The notes below the pieces were generated by a model. The model was not told the origin of the DNA, did no database searches, and worked only from the letters and a program-made list of their open reading frames with translations. This document shows positions 16,463 to 25,352 of a stretch of DNA of 64,000 bases, in pieces. Made by a program: the position numbers and the translations under genes. Each line of letters opens with the position of its first letter. Positions within the stretch are counted from its first letter, which is position 1. Source of the stretch: Heyndrickxia acidicola (GTDB taxonomy: Bacteria; Bacillota; Bacilli; Bacillales; Bacillaceae_C); contig NZ_KV440953.1 of assembly GCF_001636425.1 (NCBI RefSeq), forward strand, positions 2,492,847 through 2,556,846, given 5' to 3'.

Positions 16463-17872
16463 TTAGTTTGATCTTTCCATAAAGAATCTTTCTGCATTAT
16501 AATAACTGATATTTTTAACCATATTTTCCGCCAATTCCATGTCGAAAGGCATTAATCCCTTTTCTAGCCATTCGCCAAGAATATTACAGAGTATTCGTCT
16601 AAAGTAATCATGGCGAGCATAAGAAAGAAAGCTCCGAGAGTCAGTTAACATACCAATGAAATGACTTAATTGACCAACATTCGCCAAATCTTTCATTTGT
16701 TTTTCCATACCATCAATATGGTCATTAAACCACCAGCCAGAACCAAATTGAATTTTCCCAGGTATTCCTTCTTCATAGAAATTCCCTGTCATTCCAGCTA
16801 GTACAGCATTATCCTTTGGATTTAAATTAAAAAGAACTGTTCTTGGCAAGGCTTGCTCTTGATCCAAAGCGTCGAGAAAATGGGATAACCCCTCTGCGAT
16901 ATTCGCTTCTCCAACTGAATCAAAGCCAATATCTGATCCAATAAGCTCTCTCATTTTTGTATTATTATTGCGCATTGCACCCATATGGAGCTGCATTACC
17001 CATTGCTTTTCTGCGTACATTTTCCCAAGCTCTTTTAATAAAAACGATCGATATGCTACTAATTCTTTATATGACAGCTCTTCACCGTTTAATCGCTTAT
17101 TAAATAAAACTTCAATCTCTTTCTTATTCGGCTCTATATACTCCATCTTTTGAATATCATGATCCGCTGCCCGGCAACCATTTTCATGAAAGAAATAAAC
17201 CCTTTGTTTAAGAGCCTCCAAAAATACTTCTACAGAATTAATTTTTACGTTTGATACTTCCTCCAACTTTCCAATCCAGTCTTTAAAGCTGGGACGTTCA
17301 ATAAAAAGTGCTCCATCTGGACGGAATGTCGGTGCAATAGTTGGTTTGAATGAGGTATCCTGATTTAATAGTTGATGAAATTCAAGAGGAGAGTTTGGAT
17401 CATCGGTTGTCCCTATAAATTTAACATTTGACCTTTCAATAAATGCTCTTGGCCGGAATTCTTGATTTCGCAGTTTTTCATTACATTCCTCAAAAATCTC
17501 GCGTGCAGTTTTAGAATTTAGTATTTTTTCAATTCCAAAAAACATTTTCAATTCCAGATGAGTCCAATGATATAAAGGATTACCAATTAAATTTGGTACT
17601 GTTTCTGCCCACGCTCTAAACTTTTCCCAATCATCAGCATTACCCGTAATATATCTTTCTCCAATGCCCTGCATCCGCATTACTCTCCACTTATAATGGT
17701 CTCCTCCAAGCCATAGCTGAGTAATACTTTGATACGGTTTATTTTCCCACACTTCTTGCGGATCCAGATGACAATGAAAGTCAAAAATGGGTGCTCTTGC
17801 TGCTGCCTTTTCATACAATGTTAGGGCAGTCTCAGACTCTAACAAAAAGTCGTGCTCCAAAAAGGCTTTCAT
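16463..17872 (-). CDS. uxaC: Uronate (glucuronate) isomerase
   Basis: Converts D-glucuronate to D-fructuronate (and galacturonate to tagaturonate), the first step of uronate catabolism in the cytoplasm. 469 residues, normal for the family. The metal-binding motif FDFHCHLDPQEVW is at residues 30-42 (H33, H35); HLELKMFFGI, QLHMGAMRNNN and FGSGWWFNDH are further family segments. ATG at 17872 has GGAGGAGAATATTT upstream. Promoter, operator and cre-like site are clear in the leader. It stands alone: the usual partners uxuA, uxuB, kdgK and kdgA are not beside it, and the SDR/LarA-type operon 8 kb away shares its operator. Confidence 0.96.
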   Translation of the reverse strand: MKAFLEHDFLLESETALTLYEKAAARAPIFDFHCHLDPQEVWENKPYQSITQLWLGGDHYKWRVMRMQGIGERYITGNADDWEKFRAWAETVPNLIGNPLYHWTHLELKMFFGIEKILNSKTAREIFEECNEKLRNQEFRPRAFIERSNVKFIGTTDDPNSPLEFHQLLNQDTSFKPTIAPTFRPDGALFIERPSFKDWIGKLEEVSNVKINSVEVFLEALKQRVYFFHENGCRAADHDIQKMEYIEPNKKEIEVLFNKRLNGEELSYKELVAYRSFLLKELGKMYAEKQWVMQLHMGAMRNNNTKMRELIGSDIGFDSVGEANIAEGLSHFLDALDQEQALPRTVLFNLNPKDNAVLAGMTGNFYEEGIPGKIQFGSGWWFNDHIDGMEKQMKDLANVGQLSHFIGMLTDSRSFLSYARHDYFRRILCNILGEWLEKGLMPFDMELAENMVKNISYYNAERFFMERSN

Positions 17873-17896
17873 AAATATTCTCCTCCATACGCGTAA

Positions 17897-17910
17897 TGTA
17901 AACCCTTACA
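17897..17910 (-). promoter_or_regulatory. cre-like 14-mer in the uxaC leader
   Basis: Minus-strand TGTAAGGGTTTACA matches cre except for G in place of the central C. It has the same deviation and the same position relative to the operator as the site at 9874-9887. Confidence 0.45.
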
Positions 17911-17922
17911 AAAAGACGTCTA

Positions 17923-17948
17923 ATTAATTCGTTTACTAAACAAATTAA
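17923..17948. promoter_or_regulatory. ROK/XylR-type operator of uxaC
   Basis: Identical over 26 bp to the site at 9924-9949. It lies just downstream of the uxaC -10 box and about 51 bp upstream of the start codon. The ROK regulator gene is adjacent and divergent. Confidence 0.78.
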
Positions 17949-17959
17949 ATATATAAACT

Positions 17960-17988
17960 AAATTATCACTTTTAAATACCTGCGTCAA
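17960..17988 (-). promoter_or_regulatory. SigA-type promoter of uxaC
   Basis: Minus strand: TTGACG (17988-17983), 17 bp, TAATTT (17965-17960), followed by the operator. Confidence 0.7.
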
Positions 17989-18005
17989 TGAACATTTTTG
18001 TAATT

Positions 18006-18033
18006 TTTGCATTAACAGCTAAACTGGTATAAT
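18006..18033 (+). promoter_or_regulatory. Promoter of the ROK regulator gene
   Basis: TTTGCA (18006-18011), 16 bp, TATAAT (18028-18033), ending about 32 bp before the ATG. It lies back-to-back with the uxaC promoter, so one bound repressor could affect both. Confidence 0.55.
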
Positions 18034-18065
18034 AAGATTATTAGTGTTTGAAATGGAGGACTTAA

Positions 18066-19244
18066 ATGGCTATTGGCGATGCGGCTTACATAAAAAAAAT
18101 AAATCGCTCTCAAATTGTACAGACCATCTTTAAAGAAGAAATGATATCACGAGCGGATTTATCCGATATCACAAAACTAACAAAAGCTACCATCTCTGCG
18201 CAAGTTGCGAGTCTGTTAGAAGATGGGCTGATCGTAGAATCACAGCAGGAACATAATTTTGTTGGAAGAAAACCGATTATGTTGTCTATAAATGATAAAG
18301 CAGGCTTTGCATTGGGAATTGACTTAGATTATGGTCATATTTCTTTTGCCTTGTCAGATCTTAAAGGGCAGCTTGTTTCTACTGACACAATTGAAACAGA
18401 TACAAAGAACTATTCCTCTGTCATTCAACTTTTAACTGATTATATAAAGAAATATGAGCTTCAATCCTCAGAAAGCAGATACGGACTGGTTGGTATAGTA
18501 ATTGCCATTCACGGCTTAGTGAATAAAGATGAAACCATACATTTTATTCCCCGATTAAATTGGTATGACGTTGACTTAAAAAAAGATCTTCAAAAATCAA
18601 TCTGTGTACCAATCTATATAGAAAACAATGCAAATGTTTGTTCATTTGCTGAGCGGGTTTTTGTGCATCACGAAACAGACAACCTAGTATCTGTAACCCT
18701 TTACTCGGGAATTGGCGTAGGTATTATGATGAATAATACACTGTTCCATGGCCAAAATGGATTTGCAGGTGAAGCAGGACATATGATCATTGTACCTAAC
18801 GGCATAGCTTGTAGCTGTGGAAATAAAGGATGCTGGGAAAAATACGCCTCTGAATCAAGTATATTCCAGAAGCTCTCGCAAAAAATGAATAAAGACAATT
18901 TAACCTACAAACATATTCAGAAATGGATTGATGAAGGGGATAGCAATGTTCAACAGCTTATGGAAGAAACCATTTATTATTTATCAATAGGTTTAAATAA
19001 TTTGATTAACATATACAATCCTGAAATAGTGGTGCTCGATAGTGAACTCCTGCGAATGTATCCTCAAAGTTTATTAAAAATTAGAGAAAACCTAACATCA
19101 TCTGTCAGCCATTACCGAGATATGGTGATATCAACATTAGGTAAAAAATCCAGTGTCTTAGGTGCTTGTGCCCTTGCCATTAAACAATTTTTTGATGTGC
19201 CTATATTAAATCTATCTTATAGTGAAGAAATGAGTCTAAAATAA
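18066..19244 (+). CDS. ROK-family (XylR/NagC-type) transcriptional regulator
   Basis: 392 residues. N-terminal winged helix (SRADLSDITKLTKATISAQVASLLEDGLIVE, about residues 27-57), then a ROK sugar-kinase-like domain with GIDLDYGHISFALSDLKG, GEAGHM and the zinc motif CSCGNKGCWE. ATG at 18066 has ATGGAGGAC 6-8 nt upstream. It is divergent from uxaC, with two back-to-back promoters and a XylR-type palindrome in the 193-bp gap. I infer that it represses uxaC and, through the identical palindrome at 9924, the nickel-pincer operon. The inducer is unknown; a uronate or aldonate is the natural guess. Confidence 0.9.
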   Translation: MAIGDAAYIKKINRSQIVQTIFKEEMISRADLSDITKLTKATISAQVASLLEDGLIVESQQEHNFVGRKPIMLSINDKAGFALGIDLDYGHISFALSDLKGQLVSTDTIETDTKNYSSVIQLLTDYIKKYELQSSESRYGLVGIVIAIHGLVNKDETIHFIPRLNWYDVDLKKDLQKSICVPIYIENNANVCSFAERVFVHHETDNLVSVTLYSGIGVGIMMNNTLFHGQNGFAGEAGHMIIVPNGIACSCGNKGCWEKYASESSIFQKLSQKMNKDNLTYKHIQKWIDEGDSNVQQLMEETIYYLSIGLNNLINIYNPEIVVLDSELLRMYPQSLLKIRENLTSSVSHYRDMVISTLGKKSSVLGACALAIKQFFDVPILNLSYSEEMSLK

Positions 19245-19288
19245 AAAGTGGTTTTCTTCTTTTTATAAAAAAGAAGAAAATCACTTTT
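19244..19288. terminator. Bidirectional terminator between the ROK gene and the M20 peptidase gene
   Basis: AAAAGTGGTTTTCTTCTTTTT and its near-complement AAAAAGAAGAAAATCACTTTT form a long A/T-flanked hairpin with one G-U pair. It serves two convergent genes. Confidence 0.8.
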
Positions 19289-19348
19289 ATTTTATATATA
19301 TGGTGACTTAACAACCATTCTTACTTTAGAGAGACATGATGTAAGTCA

Positions 19349-20623
19349 TTATATATTCTTTAAAAGAGGCTGGCATACATTCTCTATGCCCACCAAGCTT
19401 AGCAAAGTTAAAAAGATTCTTTGCACCCCATAAAAGGCATCCTTTGGATCATAGTATTCTCCAAGTGTATGACAGCCGCCAAATTCCCCTCCTCCTCCGA
19501 GCGTCACCGCCGGTATTCCCAGGCTGATGGGTACATTTGCATCAGTGCTGCTCGGTTCTTCCAAGGCAGGCTCAAATCCAAGTACTTCAGAAGATGCCAA
19601 AGCTGCCTGCACAATCACACTGTCCTTAGGCTGCGACCCAGCCGGCCTGTCTCCCACTTGTTTGATATGCACTTGGATTTCATTGGTTTCCCAGCGCTTA
19701 TTCTCATCATTAGCTGATTTTTTTAGGATATCTTTTACTTTCTCTTCTAATTGAATAAGGGAATCAGTCGAAACGGAACGCATATCAATCAGCATTTCAG
19801 CATGAGCAGAAATGGTGTTGACAGATGTTCCGCCACCTATAGTCCCCACATTAAAAGTTGTTTTGGGATCTGCTGAAGTTTTTATATTACTTATGGCTGC
19901 AATAGCCCTCCCAAGTGCATGGATGGCACTTGGCTTTCCAAAATCCCCAAAGCTGTGTCCGCCGTGACCTGTATAGGTAACATGGTATCTTTTACTCCCT
20001 GTTCCAAGATACGTAATTCTTTCCGGACTGCCAGGCTCTATGGAAATAAAGCCAGCAATATCCTTGTTATTTTCAAATAATGCCTTTACACCATTTAAAT
20101 CGCCCAATCCTTCCTCTCCAACTGTTGCACCAAATAAAATATCCCCTGTTGTATGGATATCTGCTATTTCAATGGCCCGTAACAGTGTAAGAACAGAGGA
20201 GAGCCCCCTGCCGTCATCTGATATTCCTGGTGCAAATACTTTGCCCTCCTTTATTTCCGCTTTTACAGATGTCTCTTCTGGAAACACTGTATCAAGATGC
20301 GCACAAACAACCACTTTAGGCCCATTTCCACTGCCCCGGCGAATTCCAAATACGTTTCCCTGTTTGTCCACTTCCACCTCTTCAAGCCCATATTCTATTA
20401 ATCTCTTTTGAAAATCCAATCCGCGCTCCCTTTCCTGAAATGTAGGAGCCGAGATTTCTGTTATGGCGATTTGCTCCAAGGTAGTATCATCGTTATCCTT
20501 TTCAAGAAAGTTAAGTCCTATTTTTACATTCGGGTCTTTCATTAATGCCTCAAAAACCGATCTTGTTCTTTCAGATATTAACTCTGCAGAATTGCCCTGT
20601 CTGCTATTTGAACTGATTCCCAT
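19349..20623 (-). CDS. M20-family metallopeptidase (PepT/carboxypeptidase-like)
   Basis: 424-residue zinc hydrolase. Metal-binding segments are visible: VVCAHLDTVFPE, SDDGRGLSSVL, GEEGLGDLNG and, near the C-terminus, GGGGEFGGCHTLGEYYDP. A dimerisation domain occupies the middle (KRYHVTYTGHGGHSFGDFG). Family members release amino acids from peptides or acylated amino acids; the substrate is not evident. No signal peptide, so cytoplasmic. ATG at 20623 with TAGGAGG upstream. Monocistronic, convergent with the ROK gene. Confidence 0.88.
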   Translation of the reverse strand: MGISSNSRQGNSAELISERTRSVFEALMKDPNVKIGLNFLEKDNDDTTLEQIAITEISAPTFQERERGLDFQKRLIEYGLEEVEVDKQGNVFGIRRGSGNGPKVVVCAHLDTVFPEETSVKAEIKEGKVFAPGISDDGRGLSSVLTLLRAIEIADIHTTGDILFGATVGEEGLGDLNGVKALFENNKDIAGFISIEPGSPERITYLGTGSKRYHVTYTGHGGHSFGDFGKPSAIHALGRAIAAISNIKTSADPKTTFNVGTIGGGTSVNTISAHAEMLIDMRSVSTDSLIQLEEKVKDILKKSANDENKRWETNEIQVHIKQVGDRPAGSQPKDSVIVQAALASSEVLGFEPALEEPSSTDANVPISLGIPAVTLGGGGEFGGCHTLGEYYDPKDAFYGVQRIFLTLLSLVGIENVCQPLLKNI

Positions 20624-20750
20624 TTATTTGCCTCCTAAAAATAAATGTATAATCATATATTCTTATAATTCTTGAAATTTAACAAGAAATTGCTCTTGCC
20701 CCTCTTTTCATTCATTACAAATTAAAAAACACCCCGCAGGATGCTTTGTT

Positions 20751-20957
20751 TCAATCTAATGGCTCTAAAAACATATCTATTCCAGCAATAATTCCTTTTA
20801 GATATGTTGCTTTTTTCGTGTAGTTTCCTTTTTCCGCTTGCTCTAGCTGAATGATATATTCCTTTCGGGCTTCAGATGCTTTTACCATCATCATTTCTAA
20901 AGCATCCATTCTCATCTGATCTCCCCCACTTACTACTTCACTATAGTCTTTGTTCAT
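20751..20957 (-). CDS. Small conserved-type protein of unknown function (68 aa)
   Basis: 68 residues, charged and mostly helical by composition (MRMDALEMMMVKASEARKEYIIQLEQAEKG). GGGAGGATATCTG precedes the ATG at 20957. No family recognised. It looks cytoplasmic, without membrane segments. A weak GC-rich hairpin with a T-run (about 20722-20748) follows it. Confidence 0.6.
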   Translation of the reverse strand: MNKDYSEVVSGGDQMRMDALEMMMVKASEARKEYIIQLEQAEKGNYTKKATYLKGIIAGIDMFLEPLD

Positions 20958-21028
20958 CAGATATCCTCCCTTTTTACTTAATCATTCAACAAAACAAGTT
21001 CATTTCCTCTTCCTTATTCCTGCTCATT

Positions 21029-21160
21029 CTAATTATTTTTTTGCCGCTCGATCTTTTTATCATAAAGCTCATATTTATACGCACTAAAAAATAAAAAACC
21101 TGCATAAATTAACAGAATGGCTAAGAGAGCGACCACTGCTAATGTTTTTATTTTTTTCAA
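21029..21160 (-). CDS. Single-pass small membrane protein (43 aa)
   Basis: The start TTG 21160 is set by AGGAGGGG about 7 nt upstream; a longer in-frame version from ATG 21214 has no ribosome binding site. The product begins MKKIKTL, has one membrane span (AVVALLAILLIYAGFLFFSA), and ends in a charged tail YDKKIERQKNN. Function unknown. It lies in a run of three tiny genes. Confidence 0.55.
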   Translation of the reverse strand: MKKIKTLAVVALLAILLIYAGFLFFSAYKYELYDKKIERQKNN

Positions 21161-21340
21161 CTTACTGCCCCTCCTACGTCTGCATGGTTTAGAACGGCAT
21201 TTCTCCCCTTTCATGCTTTATCTTCAGATGCTAATAGAATCTCTTTTCATTTTAACACACATCTCTTTTGCTCTGCCGCCTGTTCAACAGGCCAAGCCAG
21301 GCAAGGGATTTCTTCGTCAACTTCTTGTCCACGCCCTCCG

Positions 21341-21577
21341 TTAATCTTTAAATAGTTGTTTATTATCATACTGATACTTTAGTATTCTTAAAAACGTCCA
21401 ACACATGAATAACGTGAACCATGAAAAGAGACTGTCTTCCATAAATTCCATTTCGTGCTTCCAAATCGTTAAAATAACGGTAAAGGAGCCAAAATTTAAT
21501 GAGAGAAAAGAAATCACAATCCAAAGACGGATGTGTTCAAAAAAGAATTTTAATGCCTTGTCCGTAAATTTTTCCAT
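21341..21577 (-). CDS. Small membrane protein of unknown function (78 aa)
   Basis: 78 residues with two hydrophobic segments (LWIVISFLSLNFGSFTVILTI and SLFSWFTLFMCWTFLRIL) and short charged ends. GGAGAAG lies 8 nt before the ATG at 21577. No homologue recognised. Confidence 0.55.
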   Translation of the reverse strand: MEKFTDKALKFFFEHIRLWIVISFLSLNFGSFTVILTIWKHEMEFMEDSLFSWFTLFMCWTFLRILKYQYDNKQLFKD

Positions 21578-21763
21578 TCGTTAACTTCTCCAATTGTATA
21601 GTATGTAATCCGCTTTTACAGAAGGAGACCCGCTCCTTTCCCACAAATAACCATGAGCCTAAAACAATAGTATCCATAATTTTCTTTTTGTTAATTCGAC
21701 AATTACAGTCAATTTCCTGCGAATCCACATTAATTTGTATATAAAAATAAGTAAAAAATGCAA

Positions 21764-21816
21764 AAAAACACAGCTTCTGATTCCAATTTTGCTTTGGAAA
21801 AAACAGCTGTGTTTTT
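21764..21816 (-). terminator. Terminator of gadB
   Basis: AAAAACACAGCT and AGCTGTGTTTTT form the outer stem around a smaller TTCCAA/TTTGGAA stem. On the minus strand a run of T follows. It lies 37 bp after the gadB stop. Confidence 0.75.
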
Positions 21817-21852
21817 AATCGTTTTTAAGATAATATTCGTTGTCACCAACGT

Positions 21853-23256
21853 TTAATGATGAAAACCATTATCGTGCTTGGTCTGATGCGGCAAAGATCC
21901 CTCTACCGAATCCAAATATTCAATGGCTTGTTTGAGATTCATTAAAAATAAGTGTGCAAGATCCGTGGAAAAGCCATTCCGAACCACTATCCGCATAACC
22001 GTAACTTCTTCCATACCCGGCGGCAGCGGATACGCAGGCACTTGCCAGCCATAGGTGCGCAATTGGCGGGATAAATCATAGAGATTCCAATTTGGTGTGT
22101 CCCCTTCTTTCAGCTTCCAAGCAAACACGGGAATATCAGAACCATTTGTAAGAATTTCAAAATGCCCCATCTCTTGAATTTCCTTGCTTAGAAAATTTGC
22201 TATCAACTGACAAGTTTTTTGCACCTCATAGTACCCATCTTTACCTAATCGTAAAAAATTGTAATATTGCAGGAGTACTTGTGCCCCTGAGCGGGAGAAA
22301 TTCAAAGCAAAGGTGGGCATGTTCCCCCCTAGATAGGATACTCTGAAGATAAGATCATCAGGAAGGTCTTCCGCTTCTCTCCAAATTACCCATCCGAGTC
22401 CTGGGCAGACTAATCCATATTTATGCCCTGATACATTAATGGACTTTACTCTCGGTATTTGAAAATCCCACACAAGATCCGGCTGGAGAAAAGGTGCAAT
22501 GAATCCTCCCGAAGCAGCATCCACATGGATTGGGATATCTATGCCAGTACGCTCCTGATAATCATCTAAAGCTTTCGCAATTGCCTCTACCGGTTCATAA
22601 ACCCCTGTGTAGGTCACACCAAGAATGGGCACCACACCAATTGTATTTTCATCTACAGCACTAAGAACCCCTTCAGGATCCAAGTAAGGATGCTCAGGAC
22701 TAACATCAACATATCGAGGTTCCACTTCCCAATAGTTTGCAAACTTCTCCCAAACAACTTGAACAGCAGAACTAAAGACAATATTAGGTTTATCAATCGG
22801 CTTTCCTTGGCTCTTGCGTGCTTTTTGCCACCGGCGTTTTAATGCAAGCCCTCCAAGCATACACGCTTCGGAAGATCCAGTCGTCGATACGCCCAGTGTC
22901 GTATGCGGCTGAGGTGAATGCCAAAGATCTGCTAAAATCCGCACACAGCGTTCCTCAATTGCGGCTGTCTGCGGATATTCATCCTTGTCAATCATGTTTT
23001 TGTCATAAGCATCTTTATATAGGCGCTCAGCCGCAGGCTCCATCCAGGTCGTAACAAAAGTAGCAAGATTCAGACGGGCATTTCCATCTAAAGAAATTTC
23101 ATCGCGAACTATTTGATATGCCGTTTCGGGCAGCATCCCTTGATTGTGCATTTTAAAACGAGAAATGGCCTGTTCTCCTTGGCGGGAAAACAGCGGATTT
23201 ACAGAAAATTCGTGAGGCAGCTCTAATTGCGAGCGATGCGGGTGCCATTGTGGCAT
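21853..23256 (-). CDS. gadB: Glutamate decarboxylase
   Basis: PLP enzyme that converts L-glutamate to GABA and CO2 and consumes a proton, typically for acid resistance. 467 residues, standard length. The PLP lysine is K279 in SINVSGHKYGLVCPG; D246 in HVDAASGGF contacts the pyridine nitrogen; STTGSSEACMLGG binds the phosphate. ATG at 23256 with GAAGGAGAGGATAC upstream. It stands alone, with no adjacent GABA antiporter. A clear terminator follows. Confidence 0.96.
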   Translation of the reverse strand: MPQWHPHRSQLELPHEFSVNPLFSRQGEQAISRFKMHNQGMLPETAYQIVRDEISLDGNARLNLATFVTTWMEPAAERLYKDAYDKNMIDKDEYPQTAAIEERCVRILADLWHSPQPHTTLGVSTTGSSEACMLGGLALKRRWQKARKSQGKPIDKPNIVFSSAVQVVWEKFANYWEVEPRYVDVSPEHPYLDPEGVLSAVDENTIGVVPILGVTYTGVYEPVEAIAKALDDYQERTGIDIPIHVDAASGGFIAPFLQPDLVWDFQIPRVKSINVSGHKYGLVCPGLGWVIWREAEDLPDDLIFRVSYLGGNMPTFALNFSRSGAQVLLQYYNFLRLGKDGYYEVQKTCQLIANFLSKEIQEMGHFEILTNGSDIPVFAWKLKEGDTPNWNLYDLSRQLRTYGWQVPAYPLPPGMEEVTVMRIVVRNGFSTDLAHLFLMNLKQAIEYLDSVEGSLPHQTKHDNGFHH

Positions 23257-23642
23257 AATGTATCCTCTCCTTCAATGAATATGAATGCAAATGTTCCCTC
23301 AAATACAGGCAAATTTTAAAAAGCAGATAACCCCTCTTTGGCCATAATTGTGGCAGTACCGCCAAATTCGTTTTGTGAAATATTGGGCAACTAGCTTTGC
23401 ATGAACTAAAAGAGACCCCTCCCCCATATGTACTGCCCAGATAGAACTTATTCGCCGCCAAAACATCTTTTTAAAGCGGAAGACGGAAAGTTCTAGAAAT
23501 TTCATCCTCTATTAATATGAACCTCAAATGACATTTTCATTCCAAATATGAAATGGGTCAGTTCCGCACTTCTGGATATTTCTATAATCATAATGCCGTC
23601 CACTGTATGGATTCGTAGAGATTTACAAGCAGAGCATAAAGC
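23257..23642. other. Gap between gadB and the glycosyltransferase gene: no gene recognised
   Basis: About 390 bp. Short reading frames are present on the minus strand but lack ribosome binding sites and family resemblance. I see no repeat and no structured RNA. Confidence 0.5.
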
Positions 23643-23668
23643 AAAAACCCAAGAACATCTGCTTGGGC
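23643..23668 (-). terminator. Terminator of the glycosyltransferase gene
   Basis: CCCAAG pairs with CTTGGG across 8 nt, with TTTTTGC following on the minus strand. Confidence 0.65.
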
Positions 23669-23688
23669 TTTTGGCTATCAGGATGTGA

Positions 23689-25080
23689 TTATTCCTGGAT
23701 ATCAGGTTTTAATATTTGAGCTGCTTCAAGAACATCTCCTGGTTCCTTTTCAATTTCTTCAATTTCGACTGATCTTGTATGAGCAGTATGGCTCCATTCA
23801 CGCTGGTTCTTTTTAATAAACCCAATAATGGTCACAGGTATCCATGATAAGCCAAAAAGATAAGAGAAAACAAACCAATGAAGTTTCTTGCCTTTCTTCT
23901 CCAGAAGCATAGCAACAATCGGTAAAGATAAGTAAGCAGCCACAAAAACACCATACACCCACCCGTTAAACAATAATGACCGGTCCATGATATCGCCTAA
24001 CAGCCCATCCGCCTTATAAATTCCGGTAATAGAAAGGAAAGCGGTAATCATTAAAATGAGAGTAAGCACAGCTCTTGATGGCATAAGCAGATAGATAGCT
24101 GAATCAATCAGCATCAGCTTTCTTTTTTTAATCCCTTCCACTATCAAAGGGACCGTGTATTTCGTCATACAATCAAAATGGCCTTGCATCCATCGAATTC
24201 TCTGCTTAAAAGATTGTTTAAATCCAAGGGGTTTTTCGTCATATAATTTTGCATCGTGGGCCCAGGCTACTCTCTTGCCTGTTTTTAAGATATATCGCTG
24301 TGTAAATTCAAGATCTTCCGTCAGTGATGTCGCACCCCAGCCAATTTCCTTTAATACCTTTGTAGCGACCGTTACACCTGTACCGCCCAGCTGAGCAGTC
24401 AATCCAAGATATTCCCTGACAAGCTGATAAATTCTATTTGTAGACCAATAAGCAAAGGAATAAGATTTCGTTACCCATGTATCGGTAGGGTTCTTCGAAT
24501 CTAAATAAGCTTGTATCACTTCATGGCCTTCCATAAGTTTAGAATTAATAATTTGTAAAAAGTCTTTTCCTACCAAATTATCCGCATCAAACATAGCCAC
24601 GGCATCGTAAAAAATGCCCTTTTCTTCAAACTCCCAAAGTCTTTCAAACATCCATTCAAGGCCATGTCCCTTTCCCTTTTTTTCGGGTACATTCCTTTCC
24701 ATGGCAGTCACGCCTGTCTTTCTTACTACGTCAGCCGTGCCATCTGTACAATTATCACATATAACATATACATCATAGAGATGCTTTGGATAGTTTAGAT
24801 TCTTCAGGTTTTTACAAATCTGGCTTATCACTTTTTCCTCATTGTGAGCTGCCACCAGAACAGCAAATTTGTTCTTGGGTTCTTTTATCTCTGTTTTTTT
24901 AAACTTGCGCAGTCCTGCATAGCTCATTGCAGTTTGATACCCTACGAAGAATAAGGAGACAAGCTGGACTCCGAGCAGAAAGAAATACACACTATTCTGT
25001 ATGGCTTCTGTCCATCCCGCTGTGAATATTCCATATATAAAAGTAAGGGCGAGACAAAATAGCAACAATAATAAAATCAT
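23689..25080 (-). CDS. Membrane-bound family 2 glycosyltransferase
   Basis: 463 residues: two N-terminal membrane segments, a GT-A catalytic domain (FAVLVAAHNEEKVISQICKNL, then FDADN as the DxD-type motif, LTEDLEF as the TED motif, QRIRWMQ as QxxRW), and three C-terminal membrane segments. This is the processive-type (cellulose synthase/hyaluronan synthase-like) domain order, so it probably polymerises or transfers a sugar at the membrane. GAGGTG precedes the ATG at 25080. The gene stands alone; product unknown. Confidence 0.88.
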   Translation of the reverse strand: MILLLLLFCLALTFIYGIFTAGWTEAIQNSVYFFLLGVQLVSLFFVGYQTAMSYAGLRKFKKTEIKEPKNKFAVLVAAHNEEKVISQICKNLKNLNYPKHLYDVYVICDNCTDGTADVVRKTGVTAMERNVPEKKGKGHGLEWMFERLWEFEEKGIFYDAVAMFDADNLVGKDFLQIINSKLMEGHEVIQAYLDSKNPTDTWVTKSYSFAYWSTNRIYQLVREYLGLTAQLGGTGVTVATKVLKEIGWGATSLTEDLEFTQRYILKTGKRVAWAHDAKLYDEKPLGFKQSFKQRIRWMQGHFDCMTKYTVPLIVEGIKKRKLMLIDSAIYLLMPSRAVLTLILMITAFLSITGIYKADGLLGDIMDRSLLFNGWVYGVFVAAYLSLPIVAMLLEKKGKKLHWFVFSYLFGLSWIPVTIIGFIKKNQREWSHTAHTRSVEIEEIEKEPGDVLEAAQILKPDIQE

Positions 25081-25352
25081 ACGTAAAGCACCTCTGTTTC
25101 TTAGAAGTTATAGGCCTTCTGCTATGTAAATGGCTGCCTTGATTCTTTAATAAGCCTTTGCTAGAAGCGAACATAAGTGAAAAACTTGAATACACAGCTG
25201 AAATACTCATGTAAGACCTTTTTTATTTTTTGCGAAGGCCATTATAATTATTCAGCAAAAACATCATGGAAGCTGCTAAAAGGTTAACAAACTTTCCCCC
25301 AAAAAGAAGAAGTTTTGAAAAAGGATAGAACGTAAGGGCACAAACATAAACA

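Noticed and set aside
21537-21728. 63-codon frame upstream of the 78-aa membrane protein
   Set aside because: It overlaps a better supported gene, lacks a ribosome binding site and has no protein-like pattern.
23299-23505. 68-codon frame upstream of gadB
   Set aside because: No ribosome binding site; an overlapping frame is equally open; no family resemblance.
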